The notes under the pieces: generated by a model | What the model was told of the DNA's origin: nothing | Database searches by the model: none | The model's input: the letters and a program-made list of their open reading frames with translations, nothing else | Origin: Lepidostoma basale | Taxonomy: Eukaryota > Arthropoda > Insecta > Trichoptera > Lepidostomatidae | Assembly (NCBI GenBank): GCA_022606425.2 | Contig: JAHDVF020000897.1 | Coordinates: 1-64,000, forward strand | Length of the DNA: 64,000 nt | Direction of reading: 5' to 3' | In this document: in pieces, positions 10,086 to 21,289 of the stretch | How positions within the stretch are numbered: the first letter of the stretch is position 1 | How the letters are laid out: each line of letters opens with the position of its first letter | Made by a program: the position numbers and the translations under genes

Positions 10086-10545
10086 ATACACAAGTGAGAT
10101 CTTCTTTTTTCGGTGCCGTTTCAGGTCCCCTACGTTGGCGATCACTGCATCAAAGGCATGGCATGACAAGGCAATCCGAAAGCGAGTAAAATACAAAATG
10201 TGTTTGACAATGTTTAAGGCTCGAAACCAGAGAGCGCCAGCGTATATATCGGACCTCTGCGTGACACCCATGACAACGGAAAGGCAACTTTCACTCCGAT
10301 CAGTGGAAACAAATGAAAACAACATAACAATTCTAGTCAGAGTCAATAAAGCAATTTTCTATGATCGTGCTTTCAGCGTTGCGGGTCCGTTGGCGTGGAA
10401 TAGCCTCCATGTTAGTATTAAGTATGAGAATACTGACGTTAAATTTAAGAAACTTCTAAAGACTGCACTGTTCTGTCAGTCTTTTCCTAGTGCGCCCTTG
10501 GTGTCATTAATTTTACAAAATGGCGCACTTAAAATATAAGTCATC
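10086..10545 (+). mobile_element. CR1/L2-like LINE C-terminal fragment
   Basis: The open frame reads APAYISDLCVTPMTTERQLS and YDRAFSVAGPLAWNSLHV. The RAFSVAGPxxWNSLP box is characteristic of the C-terminus of CR1/L2-group LINEs. No catalytic domain remains. Confidence 0.7.
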
Positions 10546-10569
10546 AAAATAATAATAATAATAAAGGCA

Positions 10570-10900
10570 TCTCTGTTCTACGCCACTTGGAACAGGTTCT
10601 GAACTCTTGTAATTCCTGTCCACTCTTTAATGTTCCGCAGCCAGGACTGCTGACTTCTACCAATTCCCCGACGTCCCTCCACTTTACCCATTAATATCAG
10701 TCGAAGGAGGTGGTATTTTTCTCCACTCAGCACATGACCCAAATATGAGACCTTTCTTATTTCCACACTTGACAACAACTCTCTATTGGCTCTGGCTCTC
10801 TGTAGTACGTCTGCATTACTGACCCTATCGGTCCACGGTATACGGAGCATTCTGCGGTATATCCACATCTCGAACGCTTCCAACCGGTTCATTACCTACA
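10570..10900 (-). mobile_element. LINE-C C-terminal fragment
   Basis: The frame reads LEAFEMWIYRRMLRIPWTDR, VSNADVLQRARANRELLSSV, KVSYLGHVLSGEKYHLL and WLRNIKEWTGI. This is the post-reverse-transcriptase region of a non-LTR element. Related copies are at 19895, 25126 and 63740. Confidence 0.75.
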
Positions 10901-10944
10901 TTAACTTTTAGAGTCTAGGTTTCGCAGCGTTTCGCGTTTTAGGA

Positions 10945-11215
10945 AAGAATGAGTGAAGACAGAATGGTAAAGAAGGAATAGTTATGTAAACAATACGAAC
11001 GGATAAAGGAAGGCTGACGAAAACGTGGCACGATCAAATCAATAAAATATTATATGTCGGTCACGTGAGGAGTCGGAGAAATCGACGTGCGTGCATGACA
11101 CGATGTATGAATTTAAAGGAAGCGAGAGATGACAGTCAGTGAGTCATGACAGAATAGTGTGGCGGTCCATTCTTCCTGGCCACCTCTCCATAAGACGGCG
11201 TGATGGTTAGTTAGT
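10945..11215 (+). mobile_element. LINE-A 3' fragment
   Basis: A degraded LINE-A end with stops in the coding part; it finishes in GGCGTGATGGTTAGTTAGTT directly against SINE-1. Confidence 0.75.
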
Positions 11216-11392
11216 TATTATTATTATTATTATTATTTTGTCGAATAGTTTTGCGAGCCAAATCGATGAAAAGGGTATAGCTATCATATTGATTCTCATG
11301 ACATGTGATAGGTAGCTAATCTATAACCATTTTATTTTCACGTGAAATCTACACCAGATCAAAGACAGTGTAACAATTACACTGCCATATTA
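11216..11392 (-). mobile_element. SINE-1 body (tRNA head missing)
   Basis: Minus-strand SINE-1. From the left come the ATT-repeat tail, the GAGCCAAATCGATG block, GACATGTGATAGGTAGCTAA and GACAGTGTAACAATTACACT. It stops before the tRNA-like head. Confidence 0.75.
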
Positions 11393-11912
11393 TAAGAGGT
11401 TATTCTTGATAATGGTGTTCTCTTGTGCCGACCCTTATGTATTAAGTGAAGCATGGAACTGGCAAAAGAAGGATAAGAGTAGAATAAATGCAGTAGAAAT
11501 GAGATAACTAAGACGAATGTGTGATAAAAATCTGTATATGATAGAGTGTCAAATGCAAGTATAAGAAGTGAATGCGGTGCGAATGAAAGTGTTATGAACA
11601 AAATAATGAAAGGGTCGTTAAGATGGTTTGGACGCATGGAAAGAATGAGTGAAGACAGAATGGTAAAGAAGGCATATGTAAACAACACGAACGGAGCTAG
11701 AAATAAAGGAAGGCTGACGAAAACGTGGCACGATCAAAACAATCAAATATTAAATGTCGGTCATGTGAGGAGTCGGAGAAATTGACGTGCGTGCATGACA
11801 AGATGTATGAATGTAGATTGAGTGAGAGAAATATGTCAGGACAGAACAGTGTGGCTATCCATTTTTTCTGCCTATCCCTCCGGGGAGACGGCGTGATGGT
11901 TAGTTAGTTCGT
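11393..11912 (+). mobile_element. LINE-A fragment
   Basis: It carries [20 protein letters not shown], then KGRLTKTWHDQNNQILNVG and a GTTA-repeat tail. It has several frame breaks. Confidence 0.8.
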
Positions 11913-12225
11913 TAGTTAGTCATTATTTTGTTGAATCGCTCTTTACATCATTACAGCGCGAGCCAAATCGATGTAAAGGGTATAGCTATCATATTGATTG
12001 AAAGAAAATTGTGGCAGTCCATTCTTTCTGCCGACTCCTTCCGGGGAGACGGCGTGATGGTTGGTTAGTCATTATTTTGTTGAATCAAATAGATGTAAAG
12101 GGTATAGCTATCATATAGACACGTGATAGGTAGCTAATCTATAATCATTTTATTGTCACGTGAATTCTACACCAGATCAAAGACAGTGTGACAATCACAC
12201 TGCTATATTACAAGAGGTTATTTTT
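11913..12225 (-). mobile_element. SINE-1 bodies fused around a LINE-A 3' end
   Basis: A SINE-1 body starts at 11918, is cut at 11998 by 68 bases of LINE-A 3' end (11999-12066), then restarts and runs to GACAATCACACTGC near 12205. No tRNA head is present. Confidence 0.65.
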
Positions 12226-12505
12226 TTATTTTTTTATTTTATTTTATTTTATTTTTTTTATTTTTTTTTTTTTTATGTACACAACAGGTCGTTTGGACCC
12301 AATTACTGTATACAATTTTTTTTTTAGCTATTATATTGATTCTCGTGACATGTGATAGGTAGCCAATCTATCGCCATTTTATTGTCACTTGAATTCTACA
12401 CCAGACCAAAGACAGTGTGACAATCACACTGCCATCACCGGGAATCGAACCCAGGACCTTCGGCATGGAAGTCAGAGCTTGTAACCACTCTGCCACGAAG
12501 GTTTT
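12226..12505 (-). mobile_element. SINE-1 with complete tRNA-like head
   Basis: On the minus strand the head is at the right end. The A-box-like TGGCAGAGTGGTTACAAGC and the B-box GGTTCGATTCC have tRNA spacing and lie 20-90 bases inside the element, so RNA polymerase III could start at about 12505. The body follows (CACACTGTCTTTGGTCTGGT), then a tail ending in a long A run (T run at 12227-12275 on plus). It is a SINE and not a tRNA gene: the clover-leaf is imperfect and copies are dispersed. Bases 12506-12700 show nothing. Confidence 0.85.
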
Positions 12506-12704
12506 CGAATTCTTGATCTTAGTATGTGAAACAATTATGTTTTTTTGTAAATAAAATATAATGTTTGGGAAACATAAACAAAGGATGTTCGGAGATAAAA
12601 GAGCAGTTTGTTTATTGTGCAGGCTGGGACATATTTCACTGGATGTATCGGCATGTGGCTAACATATTTTGACGTGGCTCTGTATATAATGGTTTGTTCC
12701 ATAA

Positions 12705-12762
12705 ACTAAATTACCAACTATCACGTCATTTCCTGGAAAGGGTCGGCAGAGTGGATGGGAAA
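12705..12762 (-). mobile_element. LINE-A 3' end scrap
   Basis: A 55-bp remnant of the LINE-A terminus (CTATCACGTCATTTCC, then GGTCGGCAGAGTGGATGG). Confidence 0.55.
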
Positions 12763-12838
12763 TGACATATATATTATATAGGTAAATAGATATTAAATTA
12801 AATAATTTATAGAGCGCCAATTATAGCGCCAATTATTT

Positions 12839-13372
12839 ATCAATGAAAGCGAAAACGGCCGTTCACAATGGAGTTCTGGTCCCAACCCTGATGTATGGAA
12901 GCGAAGCATGGAACTGGCAGAAGAAGGATGAGAGCAGAATAAATGCGGAAGAGATGAGGTCCCTCAGAAGTATGTGTGGTAGAACGATATACGACAGAAT
13001 CTCAAATGCTGATATAGGTAAGAAAGGAATATAGAGCGAAAGAAGGTATTATGAACAAAATTATGAAAGGATCGCTGCGTTGGTTCGGACATATGGAACG
13101 CATGGATAGAGAAAGAATGGTTAAGAAAGTATACGTTAATGATGTAAATGGGGTACGAAGTCGAGTCAGACCGAGGAAAACATGGCATGACCAAATTAAT
13201 CAAAATTTAAAGGTTGGTCATGTTAGAAGTCGGAGGAATCGACGTGTGTATATGACTCGTTGTATGAATGTGGTGGAATCTAGAGAGGTTTGCCAGGATA
13301 GAGTAGTATGGCGGTCCATTCTCTCTGCCTACTGGGAAACGGCGTGATGGTTTGTTTGTTTGATTGTTTGCC
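12839..13372 (+). mobile_element. LINE-A C-terminal copy with GTTT tail
   Basis: It begins in [20 protein letters not shown] and runs through RRMCGRT-type, [20 protein letters not shown] and [12 protein letters not shown] motifs to RSILSAY, with one frame break near 13030. The tail is GTTT repeats. Confidence 0.85.
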
Positions 13373-13560
13373 AATTATAGCTCACCTCAAGGGCGCTTTG
13401 ACAATAATAATATGCTAACTTTTATAGCGCCGTTTTTGTGATGTAATCACCTCAAGGGCGCATTAAGACGTGTTTTAAATCTAAAAATCTAAATGCGAAC
13501 GCTGCATCTGATTTTCGCGATCGGTTAAAAAGTATAGTAGAACAAAGTATAAACGTTTAA
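13373..13560. repeat. CR1-like 3' tail sequence
   Basis: The motif CTCACCTCAAGGGCGC with GAGCGCC-type sequence appears twice here. It also flanks the mariner at 27360-27457 and the CR1-like copy at 29161-29230. Confidence 0.5.
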
Positions 13561-14530
13561 ATTGGGTATGAAATATGAAAAATATGGGTTTTCAGTTTAG
13601 TCTGTCGGATCATTTATGCATCTGGAGTGTGAAGATAGATTGTTCCAAGCTGATGGACCGGCTACCGCGAAAGCTCGATCCCCGAAATTTGTACTGGGGC
13701 AACGCTTCGGCTCAACTAATCTTCCTATTGCCGAGGAGTTCGCCGAGCGAAGTGTGGATTTCCTTGTATTTAGGCTGTCCGTTATACAGAGTTCAGATAC
13801 ATAACTTGGTGCCATTCCATGTAACGCTTTGAAGACTGTCCAGCATAGTTTATACTGGATACTTTCTGGACTTTTAAGCCAGTGAAGTTCTTTGAGATGT
13901 TTTTAGTCATGAGAGCTGCATGTGACACCAGCAATCAGATAACAGTTGATTACATTTTATGCGATATTTTGAAAAGGCGGGTTTTTAGGTGAGATTTAAA
14001 ATCTGTCTGATTGTCAATGCATCTGAGGCGTGTAGGAAGCATAACATATTCCAGGCGGACGGACCTGCCACTGCGAAAACCCGATCTCCGAAGTTTGTTC
14101 AGGGGTTACGCTTTGACTCAACTAATCTGCCTATTGTCGAGGAGTTTGATGATCGAAGCGTATAGTGCCACAAGTTAGCACTATCAGCAATACAAAGTTC
14201 AGAGATATAGGCTGGTACCATTCCGTGAAGCGCTTTAAAAACCGTCCAGCATAGTTTATATTGGATTCTAAAGACGCTAGAGCCAGTGAATTTCTTTTAG
14301 ATGTTATGCGAATTTTTGGAACACATAAGTCGTGCTGCAGCATTGAAAGCAGATTGAAGTTTATTTGTTTGTTTCTTGGAGATGTTGGCGTAAATGCCGT
14401 TGCAATAGTCGAGTCGAGATGCGACGAAGGAATTAACAAGTGTTTTTTATTGCTTTGAGCTGCTTTAGGTGAAAGAAACTGGCGCTCACTGTCTTATTTA
14501 TTTGGGTTTCAAATGAGAGATCTTTATTCT
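13561..14530 (-). mobile_element. CR1/L2-like LINE fragments in tandem
   Basis: Two minus-strand pieces of the same family follow each other (13597-13880 and 13960-14530). The first reads APSYVSELCITDSL and FGDRAFAVAGPSAWNNLSS. Both are eroded. The second piece ends against LINE-A. Confidence 0.65.
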
Positions 14531-14534
14531 AATT

Positions 14535-14945
14535 ACTCATTATCAGGTAGGCAAAAATAATCGAGTGCCACACATTTCTTTCCTGACATATTTCTCTCGC
14601 TTTCCCACATTTATACATCGTGACATGCACGCTTGTCGATTGTTTCTTCGTCGAAAATGGCTGCCTTTCAATAATTGATTAATTTGTCCCTTCTTATCGA
14701 GAACATTTTTGGTTATCTCTCCATGTGTTTCATTACTTTATTCATAACACTTTCATTCGCACCACAATTACTTCTTATATTTTCATTCGACACTCTACCA
14801 TACACAGATTTTACAACATTCGTTTAAGAGATCTCATTTCTACTGGATTTATTCTATTTTCATCCTTCTTTTGACAGCGCCACGCTTCGCTTCTATACAT
14901 AAGGGTTGGCACAAGAACAACATTGTGCACAATTTTTTATAACAA
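14535..14945 (-). mobile_element. LINE-A degraded fragment
   Basis: Recognisable by the minus-strand LINE-A order (3' terminus near 14550, the NKVMKHME region, then the SLRRM and GSEAW region near 14900), but with many frame breaks. Confidence 0.65.
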
Positions 14946-14949
14946 ACAA

Positions 14950-15815
14950 TATTACTAACTAACAAACCATCACGCCATTTCTCCGGAGGGGTAGGCAGAG
15001 AGGATGGATCGCCACAATGCTCTGTCCTGGCATACCTCACTGGATTCTTCTACATTCATACATCGTACCATGCACGCACGTCGATAATTCCGACATCGAA
15101 TGTGGCCGCCTTTTAGTAATTGATTAATTTGGTCATGCCATGTTTTCCTCGGTCGTCCTCGGCTTCTTTTTCCACTCACGCTGCTTGTGTACAACTTTTT
15201 AACCATTCTACTCTCATCCATTCGTTCCATATGTCCAAACCATCTCAGGGATCCTTTTTAAATTTTATCCATGATGCAGTCACCTGCCTTACATTTCTTT
15301 CTTATTTCATCGTTCGGTATTCTATCATACAACGTTTTCCCGCACATTCTTCTTAGTGATCTCATTTCTACGGCGTTTATCCTGTTTTCATCCTTCTTTT
15401 GCCAGCTCCCAGCTTCACTTCCATACGTGAGGGTTGGCACTAGAACTCCATTGTCTACTGCCATCTTTGCTTCTGTGGATATATTTCTATTTGCAGTAAT
15501 GACTTTGAGTGCGCCATTTATTTTATTCCCAGCACCAACCCTCCTTTCGATGTCTTTCTCCATTTTTCCGTCCCTTGTAAACATGCTTCCCAGATACGTA
15601 AATTCAGTAACTTGCTCCAATTTCTCTCCCATCGCACTTATATCACAAATCGTCATACATTCTTCTTTCTCGAAAACCATCACTTTAGATTTAGACACAT
15701 TCATCACCAAGTCACTCTTTTTGTATGCCTCATACATCCTTGCCACTAAGACTTGCAAATTTTCTTTACTGTCAGCGATTAACACAGCATCGTCTGCATA
15801 TAACAAACAGCTGAC
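14950..15815 (-). mobile_element. LINE-A copy with partial reverse transcriptase
   Basis: This is the longest uninterrupted LINE-A piece. On the minus strand a 187-residue frame contains the catalytic box [20 protein letters not shown] near its start, then [40 protein letters not shown] and RRMCGKTLYDRIPNDEI. A second frame gives [16 protein letters not shown]. The 3' tail is TAAC/TAACA repeats. The first catalytic motif and the endonuclease lie beyond the truncation. Confidence 0.88.
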
Positions 15816-16435
15816 TGACAAACAATATTATTAGTATTAAAAATATGGAATTGTTCAAGAAACAATTAATTAAAATTAACACTGTAGGTAAGTATTCAAT
15901 AATTAATAAATCACACCTGTTAAAATATTATTGTTCGTATATAAAAAAAATCACTGAGTTAAATATTAATACAGATAATTCGTTCGTTCGCAATTTAAAT
16001 TTCGAAACATGTCAACCGCCGCGCGCTATTTTGAAAAAGGAACCCCCGTCCTTGTAGGTATTCGAATTCAAACTGTTCTGCGTTCCATTTCTGACGTTTT
16101 AATCCGAGCGAACCCCAAACGTCAAAAGATAAACCAATAAATTGAATTAGGTTGTTCCAAAAACAAAAACTAATTCTCACCCCGCCCCTTTTGTGTCTGT
16201 GTCTCTTTCTTTACGCCATTTTATACAATGTTAAAATGAGACAGAAATATTTCAGTGATCTTCAAGCAGCAAGTTTATATATTTTGGCTAATAATTTAAA
16301 TGTGTTTTTATAAAAATGTTGTATTATCTCTTACGCAAAATACAAAATATATAATATTTTTTTATAAAGTGGAATTTTCTAATTAGTAAAACAGTATTTA
16401 AAACTTAGAAATATAACAGTGCAAGTTATTAAACT
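15816..16435. other. No recognisable feature
   Basis: A/T-rich sequence with short open frames only. One GC-richer island (16000-16200) has no motif I can name. Confidence 0.4.
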
Positions 16436-16690
16436 AAACACACTAACCATCACGCCGTCTTCCCGAAGGGGTAGGCAGAAAGAATGAACCGCCACACTGT
16501 TCTGTCCTTACATACTTCTCCTGCTTCCTCTACATTCATACATCTTGTCATGCACGCACGTCAATTTTTCCGACTCCTCAAGTGATCGACAATTAATATT
16601 TGATTGATTTAATCGTGCCACGTTTACCTCGGCCTTCCTCTATTTCTAGCTCCATTCACGTCGTTTACATATACCGTCTTCACCATTATT
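16436..16690 (-). mobile_element. LINE-A 3' fragment
   Basis: Minus-strand end with the CACTAACCATCACGCCGTCT terminus and [12 protein letters not shown] coding, cut at 16690 where a plus-strand LINE-A begins. Confidence 0.75.
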
Positions 16691-16932
16691 ATTATTTATT
16701 TATATTTTGTTATTTAATCTATACATGGACAAGTGTATGAAAGAGCTGAAAGGGTTGGATGTAGGTGCCAAAATGAGGGGAGTTTCAGTAAGCTGTCTCT
16801 TGTATGCGGATGACGCTGTCCTACTTGCAGACAACGAGAATGAACTACAATTCCTGGTGAATAGTATGTTTGAGGTATGCATGCGAAATGATCTGATGAT
16901 GAATGTAAATTAATTCAAGGTAATGATTTTTG
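16691..16932 (+). mobile_element. LINE-A reverse transcriptase fragment (YADD), 5' half
   Basis: The frame reads LFNLYMDKCMKELKGLDVG, then [20 protein letters not shown]. The copy is interrupted at 16932 by a 348-bp insertion and resumes at 17281. Confidence 0.85.
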
Positions 16933-17280
16933 TAGGGGGAGTAAGGGGGATCCTATTGACTCTTCGGGCGGTGCATGGCCATTACCGTGGTGATGGCCAT
17001 GCTACACTGGAGGATTGATCTGATCCCAAGTACCTATCCACACCTCCTCGACTTTGGTCTCCCCTGGAAACTATGCGAAATGTTAGAGATCGAGTGTGAA
17101 TAACCTCGGTGGATAATATTGATGCATAGGCTAACGTGGAAGGACACCTCGCCAACCCGTCTGGCAAGCGTGGCGTTGTAATGCCAACCACCCCCCGTAT
17201 GACATGTCATACATGGAGAAGTATGGGGGAGGCCTGTGTCCAGCAGTGGACGACAGCGGCTGTTGAAGAAGAAGAAGAAG
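16933..17280 (+). mobile_element. 348-bp retroposed element with GAA tail inside LINE-A
   Basis: It is flanked by an 11-bp duplication AATGATTTTTG (16922-16932 and 17281-17291) and ends in GAAGAAGAAGAAGAAG. The block TGTGTCCAGCAGTGGACGAC before the tail is the typical 3' terminus of an insect LINE. I see no ORF longer than 70 codons and no clear polymerase III boxes, so it is a 5'-truncated LINE or a LINE-tailed SINE. Confidence 0.75.
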
Positions 17281-17590
17281 AATGATTTTTGAAAAAGAAG
17301 AAATTATGACAGTCTGCAACAGTGAAAATTTGGAGCAAGTAGATGAGTTCGTGTATTTGGATAGTATGTTTACAAAAGATGGGCGTGAGTGGAGAGGGAT
17401 ATTGAAAGAAGGGTTGGGGCAGGTAACAAAGTGAATGGTGCACTTAAAGTTGTCATCGCTAACAAAAACCAATACAAATAAGCTAAAATGGCAGTGCACA
17501 ATGGTGTTCTTATATCGACCCTTATGTATGAAAGCGAAGCATGGAACTGGCAAAAGAATGATGAACGTAGAATAAATACAGTAGAAATGC
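17281..17590 (+). mobile_element. LINE-A copy, 3' half of the 16691 fragment
   Basis: It resumes in VMIFEKEE-type sequence and proceeds through YLDSMFTKDG and AVHNGVLIS-type blocks. It is cut at 17590 by an inverted LINE-A piece. Confidence 0.75.
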
Positions 17591-17835
17591 AAACAAACTT
17601 TTATTATTTTGTTCATAACACCATCATTCGCACCGCATTCACTTCTTATATTTTCATTTGACACTATCATACACAGAGAGTATCTACACATTCGTCTATG
17701 AGATCTCATTTCTACTGCATTTATTCTATTTTCATCCTTCTTTTGCCAGATCCATGCTTCACTTCCGTACACAAGGGTCAGCACAAGAACACCATTATGC
17801 ACTGTCATCTTAGCATTTTTGGGTTGACATTGCAA
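17591..17835 (-). mobile_element. LINE-A fragment, inverted
   Basis: The minus frame reads KMTVHNGVLVLTLVYGSEAW, then [15 protein letters not shown]. Confidence 0.75.
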
Positions 17836-17869
17836 GTTAAAATCTGATCTTGCACTTTTTGTAAAGATA

Positions 17870-18850
17870 TAAGAAATATGTTAACGTTGTAAATGGAACT
17901 AGAAATAGAAGAAGGCCGAGGAAAACGTGGCACGATCAAATAAATCAAATATTGAATGTCGGTCATGTGAGGAGTCAAAGATATCGACGCGCGTGCATGA
18001 TACGATTTATAAATGTTGAGGAAGCGAGAGAAATATGTCAGGAAAGAAAAATTTGGAAGTCCATTCTTTCTGCCTACCCCTTCAGGGAGACGGCGTGATG
18101 TAAGTAAGTTATTGAGATATCAAACGCTTAGACATATGGAACGAATGGATGAGTGAAAAATTGTTAAAAAGATATATACCAGCAGCGTGAATGGAAAAAG
18201 AAGTCGAGGAAAAACCAAAAAAAACATGACATGACCAAATTAATCAATTACTGAAAGGCGGCCATGTTCGAAGTAGGAACAATCGACGAGCATGCGTGTC
18301 ACGATGTAGAAGAGGCGCGAGAGTTATGAACACCATTGTGCACTGCCATCTTACAAAAAAGGTAAGATGGCAGTGCACAATGGTGTTCTTGTGCCGACCC
18401 TTATGTATGAAAGCGAAGTATGGAACTGACAAAAGAAGGATGAAATTAGAATAAATGAGGTCTCTAAGACGAATGTGTGATAAATCTGTTGATATTATAG
18501 AGTGTAAAATGCAAATTTAAGATGTGAATGCGGTGCGAATGAAAGTGTTATGAACAAAATAATGAAAGGGTCGTTAGATGGTTTGGACACATGGAAAAAA
18601 TGAATGAAGAAATTTTTCGATTACGATTTGAATGGAGTGCGGAGTCGAGGAAGACCGAGGAAAACATGGCATGACCAAATCAATTAAATTTTAAAGGTCG
18701 GCCATGTTAGAAGTCGGAGGAATCGACGTGCGTGTATGACTCGCTGTATGAGTATGGAGGAAGCTAGAGAGGTGTGTTAGGTTAGAGTAGAGTGGGGTCA
18801 TTTTTCTCTGCCTACCCTTTCGAGGAAACGGCGTGATGGTTTGTTGTTGT
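17870..18850 (+). mobile_element. Three successive LINE-A 3' fragments
   Basis: 17870-18115, 18116-18330 and 18366-18850 each contain the WHDQINQ region and (first and third) the GGCGTGATG terminus. The third ends in a GTTGTTGTTGTT tail. A short inverted piece (AACACCATTGTGCACTGCCATCTTAC and its complement) lies at 18325-18390. Confidence 0.7.
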
Positions 18851-19157
18851 TGTTTTTAAATCCGCATATTTATATACTTAACCTACTATTCTTATGAATT
18901 TTATTTTTGTACTAAAAAGGAGATATATATGTTGCTGCCTCTTTCTGTTATTTAGATATTTCAATAAAAAAGAAGAAGAAAATACTGCTTTATTATAAAG
19001 GGTGTTTGTGTTTTTTCTCACTTGCGCTCATGTCAAATTAATGTAAAAGAAAGAGACAAAATTGTATTATTGGACACACGTTTTCATGGTTATTATATGC
19101 ACAGCGTGTCCTGAAACAAATATTTATTATCAATTTAAAATAAAGGTCTATTGATAT
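18851..19157. other. No recognisable feature
   Basis: A/T-rich intergenic sequence with no coding or repeat motif identified. Confidence 0.4.
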
Positions 19158-19890
19158 GAATTATTTATTTATTTTCATTTTTATTTATTTGTTTATAAAT
19201 ATTACAAACATTACAGATACGTCCAAGTCGCCTGCAACCTCAAAATTACATAATTAGAAATACATATTTTCAAAATAACATTTAAAAAAATAACAAAATA
19301 CATAAATACTACGGCATCAGAGATAACAATCACAACATTGATATTGCATCCCTGAGGCAACTCACACTATCACCAAATATGTCCACCTCCGAGGCGACCC
19401 GATTAAGCAATAAGATTTTTTTTTTATGTACACAACAGGTCGTTGGACCCAATCACTGTATATAATTTTTTTTTTTAGCTATTATATTGATTCTCGTGAC
19501 ATGTGATAGGTAGCCAATCTATCGCCATTTTATTGTCACTTGAATTCTACACCAGACCAAAGACAGTGTCACACTGCCATCACCGGGAATCGAACCCAGG
19601 ACCTTCGGCATGGAAGTCAGAGCTTGTAACCACTCTGCCACGAAGATTGCCCTACCCACAGGCATAACCATTGGCAGGTTGGTTCTGCAGCGCGGCAACT
19701 GAAACAATCTGTGCTGTCTTTGACGAAGGTAATTATCAGGGACAAATAGACCTACGTCACTCAAGACATCCGAGTTTTGTAAACGGCTACCAATCAGCTG
19801 AAAAAGTGAACTCCCAAGTGGATATTCCTCCTTCTCTCCAATGATTGGTAGCTTAGCATACCTAGCAAGAATTCAGTCGGAAAGAGCCAC
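19158..19890 (-). mobile_element. LINE-B 3' part, interrupted by SINE-1
   Basis: A minus-strand LINE-B: the 3'UTR (TATTACAAACATTACAGATAC) at 19195, the C-terminus [20 protein letters not shown] at 19660-19720, and VDLFVPDNYLRQRQHR-type sequence. SINE-1 splits it at 19412-19648. The uninterrupted relative at 49930-50460 shows the empty site. Confidence 0.8.
19412..19648 (-). mobile_element. SINE-1 insertion inside LINE-B
   Basis: The tRNA-like head (B-box GGTTCGATTCC) is at the right and the A-rich tail at the left. The flanks share AAGATT, and the LINE-B copy at 50160 reads straight across this point, which shows the insertion directly. Confidence 0.85.
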
Positions 19891-19894
19891 GGGT

Positions 19895-20390
19895 AATAAC
19901 CACCATTCATACCATTTATATATAAATACTGATATGAAAACCTTATTTAGCAACGATAATCTTAACCTGAAACTCCGACAAAGAATGGTTAAATGTTATA
20001 TATGGTCTGTTCTACTATATGGCTGCGATATTTGGACTCTAAAAGTGAATGTAATGAACCAGATGGAAGCGTTTGAAAGTGGATATACCGCAGAATGCTA
20101 AGTATACCCTTGATCGATAGGGTCAGTAATGCAGACGTACTACAGAGAGCCAAAGCTAATAGAGAGCTGTTGTCGAGTGTGAAGGTTAAAAAGGTATCAT
20201 ATTTGGGTCATGTGCTAAGGAGAGAAAGATACCACACATCCTCAGCTTATAATAATGGGCAAAATAGAGGGACGTCGGAAAGTTGGTAGATGGCAGTTGT
20301 CGTGGCTGCGAAAAATTAAAAAATGGACAGGAATGAGCAGAGTTGAGGACCTGTTACAAGAAGCACTAAGTTTGTAAGGATATAACATTA
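19895..20390 (+). mobile_element. LINE-C C-terminal fragment
   Basis: It reads LRQRMVKCYIWSVLLYGCD, RVSNADVLQRAKANRELLSS, KVSYLGHVLRRERYHT and WLRKIKKWTGMSRVEDLLQ, with frame shifts at about 20100 and 20285. Confidence 0.75.
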
Positions 20391-20515
20391 TTTTTTATAC
20401 TAAACATTACTAAGCCAATTTGAAAAAATGGTATATTGATCTATTAACTATATTTTATTTAATGGTTTAATAAATAATATATTAATATATCAATATTCAA
20501 AATCTATTGGCCCCA

Positions 20516-20860
20516 AACAGTGTCAAATGCCGTTCTCTGGACCATAGCAGGCGAAAAGCCAATTAGAGAACAAGTCGCTAGGCGCAAATGGCAGTGGATC
20601 GGTCACACTCTGAGACGGAACCCAGCCTGCATCGCTCAGGGCGCACTGAACTGGTCCCCTATGGGGGGAAAGAGAAAGCGAGGCAGACCTAGAGCCACCT
20701 GGAGAAGAACCCTGCAGGACGAGGTTAAGGCAGCAGGTCTCACTTGGGACGATGTTAAGCATCAGGCATGCGATAGAGTCGGGTGGAGAAGATTCATTGA
20801 GGCCCTATGCACCACGGAGGTGTGACAGGACAAGAAGAAGAAGAAGAAGAAATAATAACT
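20516..20860 (+). mobile_element. LINE-D C-terminal fragment with GAA tail
   Basis: The open frame reads AGEKPIREQVARRKWQWIGH, RRNPACIAQGALNW, RGRPRATWRRTLQDEVKAAG and GWRRFIEALCTTEV, followed by CAAGAAGAAGAAGAAGAAG. The same family is at 40700-41225 on the minus strand. Confidence 0.85.
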
Positions 20861-21289
20861 GAACTATAAGCACATTAAAAAAAAAATAGTGGATTAACAT
20901 GACTTAGTGCATTTTCGTTGATACATAATACTACAGTAAGGTTTTCAAATTGAAGTCACATTGTACCTACTATAGTCACTTTGTGAGAAATGTTTATTTT
21001 TCCTTATATAAAAAAGTTATGCAATAATTATTAAAAAGAGAAAAGGAAGAAAATAATAATTGCCACGTTTGCCCCTGAGTGAAACATGTAGACATCGCTT
21101 ACTAGACATCTCCAGGATATCATGTCGCTGACCAACAATCTCACCTTTTTTCAAGTCAGTACTGCTCCATAAGCTCCGCTGAATACATCCGAAATATTGT
21201 TATTGATAATTTAACATCAAAAATGTATCCAGGGAATTTGCATTAAGTCCCTTGGTGCTTTTTCCCTGAAGGGATTTATGTTATATTGA
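20861..21289. other. No recognisable feature
   Basis: A/T-rich sequence without coding or repeat signatures I can name. Confidence 0.4.

Noticed and set aside
12420..12505. tRNA gene (internal A and B boxes)
   Set aside because: The tRNA-like part is fused to a conserved body and A-rich or ATT tail, recurs at several loci, and one copy has an empty site; it is the head of SINE-1. The same reasoning applies to SINE-2 heads at 32900, 45040 and 56070.
15271..15834. 187-codon plus-strand hydrophobic frame
   Set aside because: Exact antisense of the LINE-A reverse transcriptase fragment.
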